Source: Methylobacterium sp. J-076 (lineage in GTDB: Bacteria > Pseudomonadota > Alphaproteobacteria > Rhizobiales > Beijerinckiaceae). Taken from it: a DNA stretch of 51,408 bases. Shown piece after piece: positions 1 to 9,437 of this stretch; position 1 is the first letter of the stretch; every line of letters begins with the position of its first letter. The notes beneath the pieces were generated by a model, which was not told the DNA's origin, did not search any database, and saw nothing but the letters and a program-made list of their open reading frames with translations. Location: NCBI RefSeq assembly GCF_022829405.1, contig NZ_JAKSXW010000064.1, forward strand, positions 1 to 51,408, read 5' to 3'. A program made the position numbers and the translations under genes.

Positions 1-1
1 C

Positions 2-148
2 ACCTCCCAGGCCTTCCGCATGCGCAACCGCGACCTGCTCTACGTCTCCAACGCCCCCTTCACCGAGGTCCAGAAGGTCCTCGGCGTCTTCTCCACCGTC
101 GCAGGGCCCGTCGCCTCCGCCGCCGCCGTCTACAGCTACGCCCGGTAG
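2..148 (+). CDS. Polysaccharide export outer-membrane protein, C-terminal fragment (Wza/BexD type)
   Basis: Only the last 48 codons lie in the window; the gene enters from the left edge and ends with TAG at 146-148. The visible residues include FRMRNRDLLYVSNAP followed by a short hydrophobic tail ending AVYSYAR. The pattern M-R-N-x-D-x-x-Y-V-S-N-A-P is typical of the C-terminal part of Wza/BexD/KpsD-like auxiliary proteins that form the outer-membrane channel for capsular or exopolysaccharide. Family assignment rests on this motif alone. The gene converges on the oxoamine synthase and the two share a hairpin terminator. The UDP-glucose dehydrogenase further on would fit an exopolysaccharide neighbourhood, but that link is inference. 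Confidence 0.6.
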   Translation, partial: TSQAFRMRNRDLLYVSNAPFTEVQKVLGVFSTVAGPVASAAAVYSYAR

Positions 149-193
149 GGACGGGATCACCCCCGCGCCACGGAGCGGCGGGCCCCGTCACAC

Positions 194-236
194 GACAAAA
201 GGGGCGCGGACCCGTGCGGTCCGCGCCCCTTTTGTC
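194..236. terminator. Bidirectional intrinsic terminator between convergent genes
   Basis: A perfect 19-bp inverted repeat (194-212 and 218-236) encloses a 5-nt loop CGTGC. The stem is GC-rich inside and ends in AAAA/TTTT on its outer flanks, so it gives a hairpin plus short U-run on either strand. It sits between the stop codons of the polysaccharide export gene (plus) and the oxoamine synthase (minus). Confidence 0.85.
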
Positions 237-257
237 TGTTCCGTCGTGCCGTTCGGA

Positions 258-1622
258 TCAGCGCTTGGCGAGAAGCTGCTCGATCAGCGAACCGCCCTTG
301 TCGATCGCCGCCATCTCCTCGGCCACCGCCGTGACGGTGTCGGTGATCTGCTCCGGCGTGTGCTCGGAGGTCAGGAAGAACCGCAGGCGCGATCCCCGCT
401 CCGGCACCGCCGGGTGGATGATCGGCTGCACGTTGATGCCGCGCTTGAACAGGCGGTCGGACAGCGTCACCGCCTTCAGCGAGTCGCCGACGATCACCGG
501 GATCACCGCCAGGCCGAGGCTGAACCCGGTGTCGAGGCCGAGCTTCCGGGCCGTGGCGAGGAACAGGTTGCCGTTGCGGCGCAGGCGCTCGACCCGCTCC
601 GGCTCGGCCTGCATCACCGCCAGGGCGGCCTCGGCGGCAGCGGCCAGCGGCGGCGACATGCCCACGCTGTAGACGAAGCCGCCGGCCGAGTGCTTCAGGT
701 ACTCGATCAGCGCGGTCGGCCCGCAGATGTAGCCGCCGCAGGCCGAGAGCGTCTTCGACAGGGTACCCATCCAGATGTCGACATCCTTCGGGTCGACACC
801 GCAATGCTCGAACAGGCCCGCGCCCGTGCGGCCGGTGACGCCGAGGCCGTGCGCCTCGTCCACCATCAGCCACGCATCGTAGCGCTTCTTCAGCGCGACG
901 AACCCGGCGAGGTCCGGCGCGTCCCCATCCATGCTGTACAGGCCCTCGATCACGATCAGCGCCCGGCGGTGCTCGTGACGGGTCGCCTGGAGCATGGTCT
1001 CCAGCGCGTCGAGGTCGTTATGGGGGAAGGAGCGCCGCTGCGCACCCGAGAGCTGCACGCCCGTGACGATGCTGTTGTGGGAGAGGGCGTCGTGGAACAC
1101 CACGTCGCCGGCCTCCAGAAGGGCGCCGATGGTGGTGACGTTGGTTGCGTGCCCGCTCACCATCACCACGCAGCCCTCCGTCCGGTAGTGGGAGGCCAGG
1201 ACCTGTTCCAGGCTGATGTGGCCGGGCCGCTCCCCCGCGACGACGCGGCTCGCGGAGGCCGAGGTGCCGTAGGATTCGATGGCCTCGCGGGCGGCGCCGC
1301 TCACCTTCGGATGCCCGTTCAGGCCGAGATAGTCGTAGGACGAAAAGTTGGTGAAGGTCTTCTGGTCGATCCGGGTCGTGGCGCCGGCCTTGGCATCGTG
1401 GACCCGGAAGAACGGGTTGCCGAGGCCGATCAGCTCGGCCGCCGAGCGCTGGAGCTTCAGCTCCCGGTAGCCGGGCAGGTTCTCGAAGTTCTGCGCCGCG
1501 CTGGAGCGCGACGCCTCTGGCGCCTTGGCCGGGGCCGGACGCGGGGTCGCGCGCCCCAGGCGGTTCGTCACGAAGCCGGCAAGGGCCGCACGCCCGCCAT
1601 CAGGCCGCGCCGATTGCGTCAT
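258..1622 (-). CDS. PLP-dependent alpha-oxoamine synthase (AONS/SPT family) encoded with a polyketide synthase
   Basis: 454 aa. Enzymes of this family (8-amino-7-oxononanoate synthase, KBL, serine palmitoyltransferase, fungal Fum8) condense an amino acid with an acyl thioester, losing CO2 to give an alpha-aminoketone. Visible hallmarks: the PLP-ring/N1 motif DEAHGLGVTGRTGAG with Asp255 and His258, the Schiff-base lysine in GTLSKTLSACGG (Lys290), and SGHATN upstream. The catalytic core begins around residue 75 (NPFFRVHD); before it lies an Ala/Pro-rich extension plus a short conserved-looking segment, longer than in AONS. The ATG overlaps the stop of the upstream polyketide synthase as ATGA, implying translational coupling. 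The inferred role is to release the polyketide chain from the ACP by decarboxylative condensation with an unknown amino acid. Biotin or sphingolipid AONS/SPT roles are alternatives, but no bio genes are adjacent. Confidence 0.88.
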   Translation of the reverse strand: MTQSARPDGGRAALAGFVTNRLGRATPRPAPAKAPEASRSSAAQNFENLPGYRELKLQRSAAELIGLGNPFFRVHDAKAGATTRIDQKTFTNFSSYDYLGLNGHPKVSGAAREAIESYGTSASASRVVAGERPGHISLEQVLASHYRTEGCVVMVSGHATNVTTIGALLEAGDVVFHDALSHNSIVTGVQLSGAQRRSFPHNDLDALETMLQATRHEHRRALIVIEGLYSMDGDAPDLAGFVALKKRYDAWLMVDEAHGLGVTGRTGAGLFEHCGVDPKDVDIWMGTLSKTLSACGGYICGPTALIEYLKHSAGGFVYSVGMSPPLAAAAEAALAVMQAEPERVERLRRNGNLFLATARKLGLDTGFSLGLAVIPVIVGDSLKAVTLSDRLFKRGINVQPIIHPAVPERGSRLRFFLTSEHTPEQITDTVTAVAEEMAAIDKGGSLIEQLLAKR

Positions 1623-4600
1623 TGTTGAATCTCTTTGCTCTCGTTCTCGCGGGCTTCGATGAGGTCGCGCAATGGGGCCATCACGCTGGCGCTCACTTCA
1701 CCCCCGATGTGCTTGGCCATCAGGCTCATCGCCACGCCGGCCGTGTCGTCCATGGGGGCGGAAACCGCCTGAATTAAGGATTCCGACAGCTCGCTGACGG
1801 TCATGCCCGAAGACAGGCCGGCGGGGGGCGATTCGAGACCGAACCGTTCCTGCAGGCTCGCCCCGAGTTCGACGCCCATGAGCGAGTCGAGGCCGATCTC
1901 CGAGAGCTGGCGCACCCGGCTGATGTCGTCCTTCGGCAGACGCAGGATGCGGGCGATGTCCTCGACGATCGCGTCCGAGACGGTCTTGCGCACCGTATCG
2001 ACGTCCGACGCCTTGAGGAGGGCGGCGATGTTGATCGTCTGGACCGCGCCGGCCTCGGCCACCTGATCGGAGCCGAGTTCCGCGTAGCTCGGGGAGCGCA
2101 TGGTGGCGAGGCGCTCGCGCGCCTTGCCCCAATGCATCGCCGCGATGGCGATGACGGCCTCGTCGGGGGCGGTGCCCTGGCCCGTGAGGGCGTCGGCCAT
2201 CAGGTCGAGGCAGCGGCGGGCCTCCATCGGCGTCACGCCGACGCGCCCGGCGAGCGTCTCCAGCACCGCTTTGTTGCGGGCGAGCATGCCCACGTCGCCG
2301 ATGGCACCCCAGGCCACCGCCAGCGCCGGGAGACCCCGGCGGCGGCGCTGGCGGGCGAGGCCTTCCATGAAGCCGTTGGCGGCCACGTAGGAACCCTGGC
2401 CCGGGTTGCCGATGAAGGTCGTGGCCGAGGAGAACAGCACGAAGTAGTCGAGCGCCCGGTCGCGGGTCGCCGCGTCGAGGTGCTGGGCGCCGATCACCTT
2501 CGGGCCGATCACCGCGTCCAGCGCCGCGACCTCAAGGTTGGTGATCAACCCGTCCTGGAGCACCGCCGCCGCGTGGATCACGCCCGCGAGCTTGGCGCCG
2601 CCGCGCTCGATCTCGGCGAGCATCCGATCGACGGCCGAACGGCTGGTGATGTCCACCGCCTTGGCCTCGACCTTCACACCCCGCTCCGTCAGCTCAGCGA
2701 GGAGGGCCTTCGCCTCGTCGGTGGTCGCGCCCTTGCGGCCGGACAGGACGATGTGCTTGGCGCCGCGATCCGCGAGCCAGCGGGCCGTCTCCAGCCCGAA
2801 GCCGCCGAGGCCGCCGGTGACGAGGTGGACGCCCTCGTCCGAGACGGTGAAGGGCTTGGCCACGTCCTTGAGGACCGAGCCGGCCTTGGGCGGGCTGATC
2901 ACGATCTTTCCGATGTGACCCGATTGCTGCATCAGCCGGAACGCGTCCGAGGTCTCGGCCGCGGTGAAGGGCTGGTAGGGCAGGGGCTTCAGGCCGCCGT
3001 CGTTGAACAGCGCCATCACCTCGCGGAACATCCGCGCCCCGTCGTCGCCCTGGTGCTGGATCACCTGATCGAGATCGACGCCGAAGTAGCTGAGGTTCCG
3101 CCGGAACGGCCGCAGGCCGATATGGGTGTTGGCGACATAGTCGCGCTTGCCCAGCTCCACGAACCGCCCGAACGGCCGCAGGGCGTTGAGCGACCGCTCC
3201 ATCGCCTCGCCGAATAGGCTGTTCAGGACGATGTCGACACCGTCCCCGGTGATCGCCCGGACGTCGTCCACGAAGGCGAGCGAGCGGGAATCGAGGACGT
3301 GCTCGGCGCCGAGCGCCTTGACCAGGGCGCGCTTCTCCCGGGACCCGGCCGTGGCGATGACGCGGGCGCCCTTGAGCTTGGCGATCTGGAGCGCCGCGAG
3401 GCCGACGCCGCCCGCACCGCCATGGACCAGCACCCACTCGCCGCGCCGCATCCGGGCGCAGGAGACGAGGGCGTAGTACGCCGTGAGGAACGCCACCGGC
3501 ACGGTCGCCGCCGCCATCGGATCGATGCCCTGCGGCATCGGCGCGACGACGAGGTCGGGCACCACGATGTGGGTGGAGAAGCCGGACTGGGCGAAGGCGA
3601 CGACGGGATCGCCCACCTTGAAGCCCTTTACGCCCGGCCCCACGGCGGTCACCCGGCCGGCGCATTCGAGGCCGAGGCGGGGGCCGGCGAAGCCGTCCTC
3701 CAGGATCTCCTCGGGCAGCATCGAGAGCGCCCACAGCACGTCGCGGAAGTTGAGGCCGGTCGCCTCGACGGCGATCTCCATCTCCCCGCGGCCGGGGGTG
3801 CGGCGCTCGGCCGGGCCCCAGACCATCTCGTTGAGGCCGCCGGTGTTGCTGCGCTCCAGCCGCGCCGCCGCGGCGGGCACGAGGTCGGCCGGATCCCGGT
3901 GACGGGGACGGCCGGAATGGAAGCGCACCACCTGCGTGCGCTCGTCGTCCAGCACGATCTCGGTCTCCGGCGTGCCGGAGAGGATCAGGTCGCGCAGGCG
4001 CTCGGAGGCGCGCTTGGAGGACATCTCGGGCGAGAGGTCGATGCGCCGGATGTCGAGGTTCGGCACCTCGTTGGCCAGGGTGCGGGTGAAGGCCCACACG
4101 CCGGCCTCGATGTTGGTCATCTGCCCGCCGCGGTCGCGGGTGGCGCCGGGCGCCACGACCCAGAGGCAGGTCTGCCGGGCGCCGAGATGCTCGACGCAGC
4201 GCTTCAGGCTCATGCACCGGTCGCGCAGGCGCTCGGCCGCCTCGCCGCCCCGGGAGAAGGCGCCGGCCAGGAACACCACCGTGTCCGGCGTCTCCTTCTC
4301 CAGCTCCATCAGGGAGGTCTCGGAATCGAGGATGATCGAGACGTGGACGCCGCCCGCCACCAGGAGCGTGGCGAGGGAGGAGGCCGTCTCGGCGGCGAAG
4401 TCGTCGTCCGAGCCGATGATGAAGGCGAAGGTCTGGGCCGCGGCCGGGGTCGGCCGAATCGGCGCCTCGGCCACGAGGAGCAGGTCGTCGCCGTTGCCGG
4501 AGGTCGCCCGGTCCACCGAGACGGAGACGAGACCCGCTGCGCTCAGCGTCCGCTGCCAGCCGCCGATATCGTCCAGGCGGCCGATCGGCAGGCCGCCGAC

Positions 4601-7600
4601 GCCGTCCTCGAACCAGTCCGGCGTGAGGCCGAAGACGAGGTCGCGGAACAGGGAGATGCCGGGCTCGATGGCGACCATCAGGCCGCCGGTCGCCAGAGCG
4701 GTGGACAGGTCGCCCATCAGCCCGCGTTCGCCCCGGTGGAGGCTGCCGGCCGCGACGATCAGGTCGAAACCGCCCGGCGCGAGGTCGGCGGCGGCTTCCA
4801 CCACCGCGGCCGCACGGCCGAAGGAGAGGCGGGCTCGCTCGGCGAGCCGCCGGTCGGTCTCGAAGATGGTGAAGCGCGCCTCGGCCGCGGCGGCGAAGGC
4901 GGCGGCCTGGGCCGAGAGCGGACCGTAGCCGACCTGCAGGACCCGAAGCGCCCGCTCCTTCGGTAGCTGGGCCTGGGCCTTGTCGAGCAGCCCCGCGAGG
5001 GCGTTCGCCGAATGGCGCGACGTGGCCGACCGCAGGACGAAGGCATCGACCGCGCTGTTGGGCAGGTTCGGCACGTCCGCGACGTTGCCCGCCAGGATCC
5101 GGTCCACGGTGGCGCCGACATCGGCCACCAGGACGAGTTCCGCCGACAGGTCGGGGTGGTCGGCCGCGATCCAGCGCATGATCTCGTCGGGGGACGGCAG
5201 GGCCGAACCGTCACCGAGGTGCCAGGCGTCGTTGTCGTGCTCGGCGAGGCCGCTGCTCTCCAGGGCGTAGAGGGCGTTGAGCAGCCAGGGCCGCAGGGCC
5301 GCGGGCAGGCGGGGATCGGTCAGGACCACGGCCCGCGACGCGTCGGACAGGCCCTTGGCGAGGCGGAAGGCGAGGGAGGTCGCCCAGCCCTCGAGGAGCA
5401 GGTGCCCCGGCGAGAGGGCGGCATCCGCCGGGCCCTTCCCGGCGGCGGTGAGCGGGCGCAGGCGCACCGCCACGCTCGGGCGACGCTCCATCGGGATCGC
5501 CGTCGGCTCGGTGGCGAGTTCGGCCACCTGCGAGATCGCGTAAGCCGCGAGTTCGTCGCCGCCCCTGGTGCGCAGGGCCTGGAACCGGCCCTCGCGGATC
5601 GTCGCCACGACTTCGCCGGCCGCGTCCAGGAGGGTGAAGTCCGCGAGGATCGACCGCTCGTTGCAGCGCCGGGTGCGAATCACCGAACGGGCGATGACGG
5701 CGCCCGGCTGCACGAGGCGGATCTCGCCGAAGCGCACGGGGATGTAGGCCTTGCCGCCGCCCTCGCCGAGGAGATCGGCGAAGAGCAGGATCAGGCCGTG
5801 GAAGCAGGCATCGAGCCGCGGCGGCGCCAGGGCGTAGCGCGGATCGGCCTCGGCGGGCACGAGGTCGGAGACGATGGTCGTCTCGTCGAGGCGGGCCGCC
5901 ATGGCCACCTGCCGGAAGCTCGGGCCGAAGCCGAGGCCGGAGGCCGCGGCCCGGGCGTAGAGCGCCTCGCCGGACAGGACGTGGTCTCCCGCCGTGTCGA
6001 AATCGAACCCGTTCAGGTCGGGCTTGCGGGCGGGGGAGAACTCTCCCTCCACGACCTTCGCCTGGGCGTGGAGCTGCCAGGGCGTCTGGGTCAGGCGGGG
6101 GCGGCTCAGCACCTGGATCCCGTTGCCGGAGCCCGAGAGGCGCACCGTCACCTCGCGCAGGGCGTCCTCGGCGAAGATCATCGGCGCGACGATCTCGAAC
6201 TCGGAGAGGATGACCGAATCGTCCCGGAGGGCCGCCTGCGCGGCGGATAGGGCCATCTCCACGAAGCCCGCGCCGGGCATGATCACCTGCCCGTCGACCC
6301 TGTGGTCCTCGAGCTCGGGCACCGTGTCGGGATCGACGTAGCCATGCCATTCCAGGCCGTCCGCCCCGGCCCGGGAGCCGATCAGCGGGTGGTAGGGGCG
6401 GGGGCTCAGCGCGCCGACGCTCTCGGTGGTGTCGTGCAGCCGGAAGGGCCGCCGCTGCCACGGATAGGTCGGCAGGCGCACGTCTCCCTGCGGCGCCGTG
6501 CCGAACAGCTTGTCCTCGTCCACGGAGGCGCCGAGCACGAGGGCCGCGTTCACGGCCTTGGCGATGGGGTCGGCCCCCGAGGCCTTGCGGTGCATCACGC
6601 CCACGGTGGCGATCTCGATGCCGAGCGGCTCGACGGCGTCGCCCACATGGGACATCAGCGTCGCCCGCGGGCCGACTTCCACGAACAGCCGGGCGCCCTG
6701 GCGGGTCGCCTCCTGCACCGCGTCGCTGAAGCGCACCGGCTCGCGGATGTTGCGCCACCAGTAGGTCGCGCCGAAGGCCGCGCCTTCGAGGCGGGCCCCG
6801 GTGACGGTGGACATCATCGGCACGGTGCCCGCCTGCGGCCGCAGGCCCGCGAGGTCGCGCAGCAGCGGCTTTTCGGTCGGGTCCATCAGCCTTCCGTGGA
6901 AGGCGTAGGCGAGGTCGAGCTTCCGGCCCCGGCGGCGCTTGCGCGACAGCGCCTTGAGGGCGGCGTCGATGTCGGCCACCGGCCCGGCGACGGTCACCGC
7001 CTTCGGGCTGTTGGTGGCCGCGAGGTCGAGGCTCGGGTAGTCCTTCAGGAAGGCCGGCACCTCGTCCGCCGGCATCAGCAGCACCGCCATGGTGCCCTGG
7101 CCGTGGGTCGTCTCCTGGTGGTGGCTCCGGTAGTAGATGACCTTGACCGCGTCCTCGAGGGTCAGGATCCCGGCGGCTTCCGCCGCGGCGATCTCGCCGA
7201 CGCTGTGGCCGAGGACGTAGGCCGGCTTCAGGCCCTTGGCCCGCAGGGAGGCCGTCGAGGCGCTCTCGATGGCGAAGATCAGCGGCTGCGAGACGCTGGT
7301 GAGGGCGAGCCGCTCGTCCAGGTCTTCGGCGTAGAGGGCATCCTTCAGCGACCAGTCGGCATGGGTCTGGAACAGCGTGTCGATTCGGTCGAAGGCGGCG
7401 CGGAACGGGGCGTTCTGCTCATAGGCCTCCCGGCCCATCCCGGCCCACTGGCTGCCGTTGCCCGAATAGACGAAGGCCACCTCGGCGGCGCGGTCCACGG
7501 CGGTGCCGGTATGGGCGGCCTCCGAATCCTCGCCTTCGCCCACCGCCCGCAGGGCGGCGGCGACATCGGTGGCCCCGTCGAGGGAGATGGCGAGGCGGGC

Positions 7601-9121
7601 CGGCATCCGCTCGCGGCGGTGGGCCACCGCGGCGGCCACGTCCGCCACCGTCTCCGGCTCGGCCTCGAACCGCTCGGCGTAGTCGAGGGCGAGCTCGTTC
7701 AGCGCGGCGCGGCTCTGGGCCGAGATGATCAGCACCTGCGGCGCCCGCACCGGAACCGCGGCGGAGGCTGGGACCGGATCGGGGTCGGTGAGGACGACGT
7801 GGGCGTTGGTGCCGCCGAAGCCGAAGGAGTTCACCCCGGCGAAGCGCTGGCGGGGGCCGCGGGCGATCGGCAGACCCTCCCGCACCACCTGCAGGTTCAG
7901 GTCGTCGAAGGGGATGTCCGGGTTCAGCTCGGCCGCATGCAGCGAGGGCGGCACGAGGTTGTGCTCGAGGGCCAGCGTCGCCTTGATCAGGCCGGCGAGG
8001 CCCGAGACCGGCTCGGTATGGCCGATGTTGGTCTTGATCGAGCCCATGGGCAGGGGGGCCTTGCGCCCCTTGCCGAGCTTCGTGCCGATGGCCGAGGCCT
8101 CGATGGGGTCGCCGACCGGCGTGCCGGTGCCGTGCGCCTCCATGAAGGCGAGGTCGTCCAGCGGGATCTCCGCATCGCGGTAGACCTGCTCCAGCAGCGC
8201 CGCCTGGGCGTAGCCGGAGGGCAGGGAGATGCCGGTGGTGCGCCCGTCGGAGTTCACGCCGCTGGCCGCGACCACGGCCCGCACCGTCGAGCCGGCCCGG
8301 CGGGCCGCCTCGGCGGAGCGCAGCACGAGCACCACGCCGCCCTCGGAGCGGACGTAGCCGTCCGCGTTCTTCGAGAACGCCTGGCACAGGCCGGTGCGCG
8401 AGAGCATCTGCGCGGCCGAGAAGCAGATGAAGTTGAACGGGCTCGCCAGCACGTTCACGCCCGCCACGACGGCGGTGTCGATCCGTCCGGAGCGGATCGC
8501 GTGGACCGCGTTGTCGAACGCCACGAGCGAGGACGAGCAGGCGGTGTCGACCGTGAAGCTCGGGCCCTTCAGGTCGTAGATGTAGGAGATGCGGTTCGAG
8601 AGGATCGAGAGCGTGTTGCCGGTGGCCGTGTAGGCATCGCCCGAGGGCGCATCCATGATGCGCAGGTTGCCGTAATCGAGCGAGGAGGCGCCCACGAACA
8701 CGCCGATCTGGCTCCCCGCCACGGCGGAGGGGCGCAGGCCCGCATCCTCCAGGGCTTCCCAGGTCAGCTCCAGCAGCATCCGCTGCTGCGGATCCATCTG
8801 CTCGGCCTCGCGGGGCGAGATGCCGAACACCGCCGGGTCGAAGGACCAGACGTCGTCCAGCGTGCCCGCCGCGAAGGTGTAGCTCTTGCCGCGCTCATGG
8901 GCGCGGGGGTGGAGGAACCGCTCCAGGGAGAATCGGTCGGCCGGCATCCGCCCGACGGCGCAACGGCCCTCCGAAAGGAGCTGCCACAACCCCTCGACGC
9001 TCGGGGCCCCGGGCAGTCGGCAGGCGCGTCCGACGATCGCGATGTCTGTGCGTTGTGTCACGTTCGGTTCGCGGGCGCTCGTGAGTGGAATGTGGCTCGG
9101 CTCTCGACGAGTGAGGACCAT
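1619..9121 (-). CDS. Highly reducing type I polyketide synthase, KS-AT-DH-(psi-MT)-ER-KR-ACP
   Basis: About 2,500 aa, a single module likely to work iteratively. Domains by approximate residue: KS 20-440 (DTACSSS, Cys near 195; EAHGTGTPVGDP; NIGHTEP); AT 540-860 (GHSVGE near 639; AFHG as in malonyl-type ATs); DH 905-1200 (DHRVDGQVIMPG near 939, LDACFHG downstream); a methyltransferase-like region 1330-1510; ER 1730-2050 (HGGAGGVG near 1902); KR 2095-2300 (TGGLGGFG near 2104, then Ser, Tyr and Asn of an active-site pattern ending GSYVAANG); ACP 2370-2450 (GLDSL, Ser near 2412). All reductive sites look intact, so a saturated alkyl chain is expected. No thioesterase follows; the overlapping oxoamine synthase probably releases the product. 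Start: ATG at 9121 has AAGGGA 4 nt upstream; an ATG at 9160 and a GTG at 9061 are alternatives. Confidence 0.9.
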   Translation of the reverse strand: MVLTRREPSHIPLTSAREPNVTQRTDIAIVGRACRLPGAPSVEGLWQLLSEGRCAVGRMPADRFSLERFLHPRAHERGKSYTFAAGTLDDVWSFDPAVFGISPREAEQMDPQQRMLLELTWEALEDAGLRPSAVAGSQIGVFVGASSLDYGNLRIMDAPSGDAYTATGNTLSILSNRISYIYDLKGPSFTVDTACSSSLVAFDNAVHAIRSGRIDTAVVAGVNVLASPFNFICFSAAQMLSRTGLCQAFSKNADGYVRSEGGVVLVLRSAEAARRAGSTVRAVVAASGVNSDGRTTGISLPSGYAQAALLEQVYRDAEIPLDDLAFMEAHGTGTPVGDPIEASAIGTKLGKGRKAPLPMGSIKTNIGHTEPVSGLAGLIKATLALEHNLVPPSLHAAELNPDIPFDDLNLQVVREGLPIARGPRQRFAGVNSFGFGGTNAHVVLTDPDPVPASAAVPVRAPQVLIISAQSRAALNELALDYAERFEAEPETVADVAAAVAHRRERMPARLAISLDGATDVAAALRAVGEGEDSEAAHTGTAVDRAAEVAFVYSGNGSQWAGMGREAYEQNAPFRAAFDRIDTLFQTHADWSLKDALYAEDLDERLALTSVSQPLIFAIESASTASLRAKGLKPAYVLGHSVGEIAAAEAAGILTLEDAVKVIYYRSHHQETTHGQGTMAVLLMPADEVPAFLKDYPSLDLAATNSPKAVTVAGPVADIDAALKALSRKRRRGRKLDLAYAFHGRLMDPTEKPLLRDLAGLRPQAGTVPMMSTVTGARLEGAAFGATYWWRNIREPVRFSDAVQEATRQGARLFVEVGPRATLMSHVGDAVEPLGIEIATVGVMHRKASGADPIAKAVNAALVLGASVDEDKLFGTAPQGDVRLPTYPWQRRPFRLHDTTESVGALSPRPYHPLIGSRAGADGLEWHGYVDPDTVPELEDHRVDGQVIMPGAGFVEMALSAAQAALRDDSVILSEFEIVAPMIFAEDALREVTVRLSGSGNGIQVLSRPRLTQTPWQLHAQAKVVEGEFSPARKPDLNGFDFDTAGDHVLSGEALYARAAASGLGFGPSFRQVAMAARLDETTIVSDLVPAEADPRYALAPPRLDACFHGLILLFADLLGEGGGKAYIPVRFGEIRLVQPGAVIARSVIRTRRCNERSILADFTLLDAAGEVVATIREGRFQALRTRGGDELAAYAISQVAELATEPTAIPMERRPSVAVRLRPLTAAGKGPADAALSPGHLLLEGWATSLAFRLAKGLSDASRAVVLTDPRLPAALRPWLLNALYALESSGLAEHDNDAWHLGDGSALPSPDEIMRWIAADHPDLSAELVLVADVGATVDRILAGNVADVPNLPNSAVDAFVLRSATSRHSANALAGLLDKAQAQLPKERALRVLQVGYGPLSAQAAAFAAAAEARFTIFETDRRLAERARLSFGRAAAVVEAAADLAPGGFDLIVAAGSLHRGERGLMGDLSTALATGGLMVAIEPGISLFRDLVFGLTPDWFEDGVGGLPIGRLDDIGGWQRTLSAAGLVSVSVDRATSGNGDDLLLVAEAPIRPTPAAAQTFAFIIGSDDDFAAETASSLATLLVAGGVHVSIILDSETSLMELEKETPDTVVFLAGAFSRGGEAAERLRDRCMSLKRCVEHLGARQTCLWVVAPGATRDRGGQMTNIEAGVWAFTRTLANEVPNLDIRRIDLSPEMSSKRASERLRDLILSGTPETEIVLDDERTQVVRFHSGRPRHRDPADLVPAAAARLERSNTGGLNEMVWGPAERRTPGRGEMEIAVEATGLNFRDVLWALSMLPEEILEDGFAGPRLGLECAGRVTAVGPGVKGFKVGDPVVAFAQSGFSTHIVVPDLVVAPMPQGIDPMAAATVPVAFLTAYYALVSCARMRRGEWVLVHGGAGGVGLAALQIAKLKGARVIATAGSREKRALVKALGAEHVLDSRSLAFVDDVRAITGDGVDIVLNSLFGEAMERSLNALRPFGRFVELGKRDYVANTHIGLRPFRRNLSYFGVDLDQVIQHQGDDGARMFREVMALFNDGGLKPLPYQPFTAAETSDAFRLMQQSGHIGKIVISPPKAGSVLKDVAKPFTVSDEGVHLVTGGLGGFGLETARWLADRGAKHIVLSGRKGATTDEAKALLAELTERGVKVEAKAVDITSRSAVDRMLAEIERGGAKLAGVIHAAAVLQDGLITNLEVAALDAVIGPKVIGAQHLDAATRDRALDYFVLFSSATTFIGNPGQGSYVAANGFMEGLARQRRRRGLPALAVAWGAIGDVGMLARNKAVLETLAGRVGVTPMEARRCLDLMADALTGQGTAPDEAVIAIAAMHWGKARERLATMRSPSYAELGSDQVAEAGAVQTINIAALLKASDVDTVRKTVSDAIVEDIARILRLPKDDISRVRQLSEIGLDSLMGVELGASLQERFGLESPPAGLSSGMTVSELSESLIQAVSAPMDDTAGVAMSLMAKHIGGEVSASVMAPLRDLIEARENESKEIQQ

Positions 9122-9437
9122 CTGGTCCCTTAGTATGGCGTCAATGCGGTGTCCAACCACGCACTGCCGCAGGACATTGGCTTACAGGGAATTTGCTTGG
9201 CAATGTGACATGTATTCATCAGGGACATCGACAATGGCTGCCGCAGAAAAGCCAATTTTGATGATCCCCCACTAGCGGGAGGCGATGAACTCAACATCGA
9301 AAGGTGCCTCGTCGATGTCGAGGCATCGTCCTGAAACACTGCAAATCCACAGTGGTGCGGAATGCATACATGAACTTGGGCATCGCTGCCCGAAGGTCCA
9401 GGACAGTAGATCCGCTCTCGGGCGCAGTCGGTCTTCG
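9122..9437. other. Intergenic region upstream of the polyketide synthase
   Basis: 316 nt, visibly less GC-rich than its surroundings, between the PKS start and the stop of the UDP-glucose dehydrogenase (both minus strand). It must hold the PKS promoter, but I cannot place -35/-10 boxes with confidence. Short ORFs here lack coding character. No repeat or hairpin with a T-run was seen. Confidence 0.5.

Noticed and set aside
6302..9133. Plus-strand 943-residue open frame opposite the polyketide synthase
   Set aside because: It is antisense to a well-conserved PKS, rich in His/Gly/Arg/Val as expected for the complement of GC-rich coding sequence, and contains no domain.
9227..9276. Small plus-strand ORF (13 residues, MAAAEKPILMIPH) in the PKS upstream region
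   Set aside because: Too short, no ribosome-binding site of quality, no coding bias.
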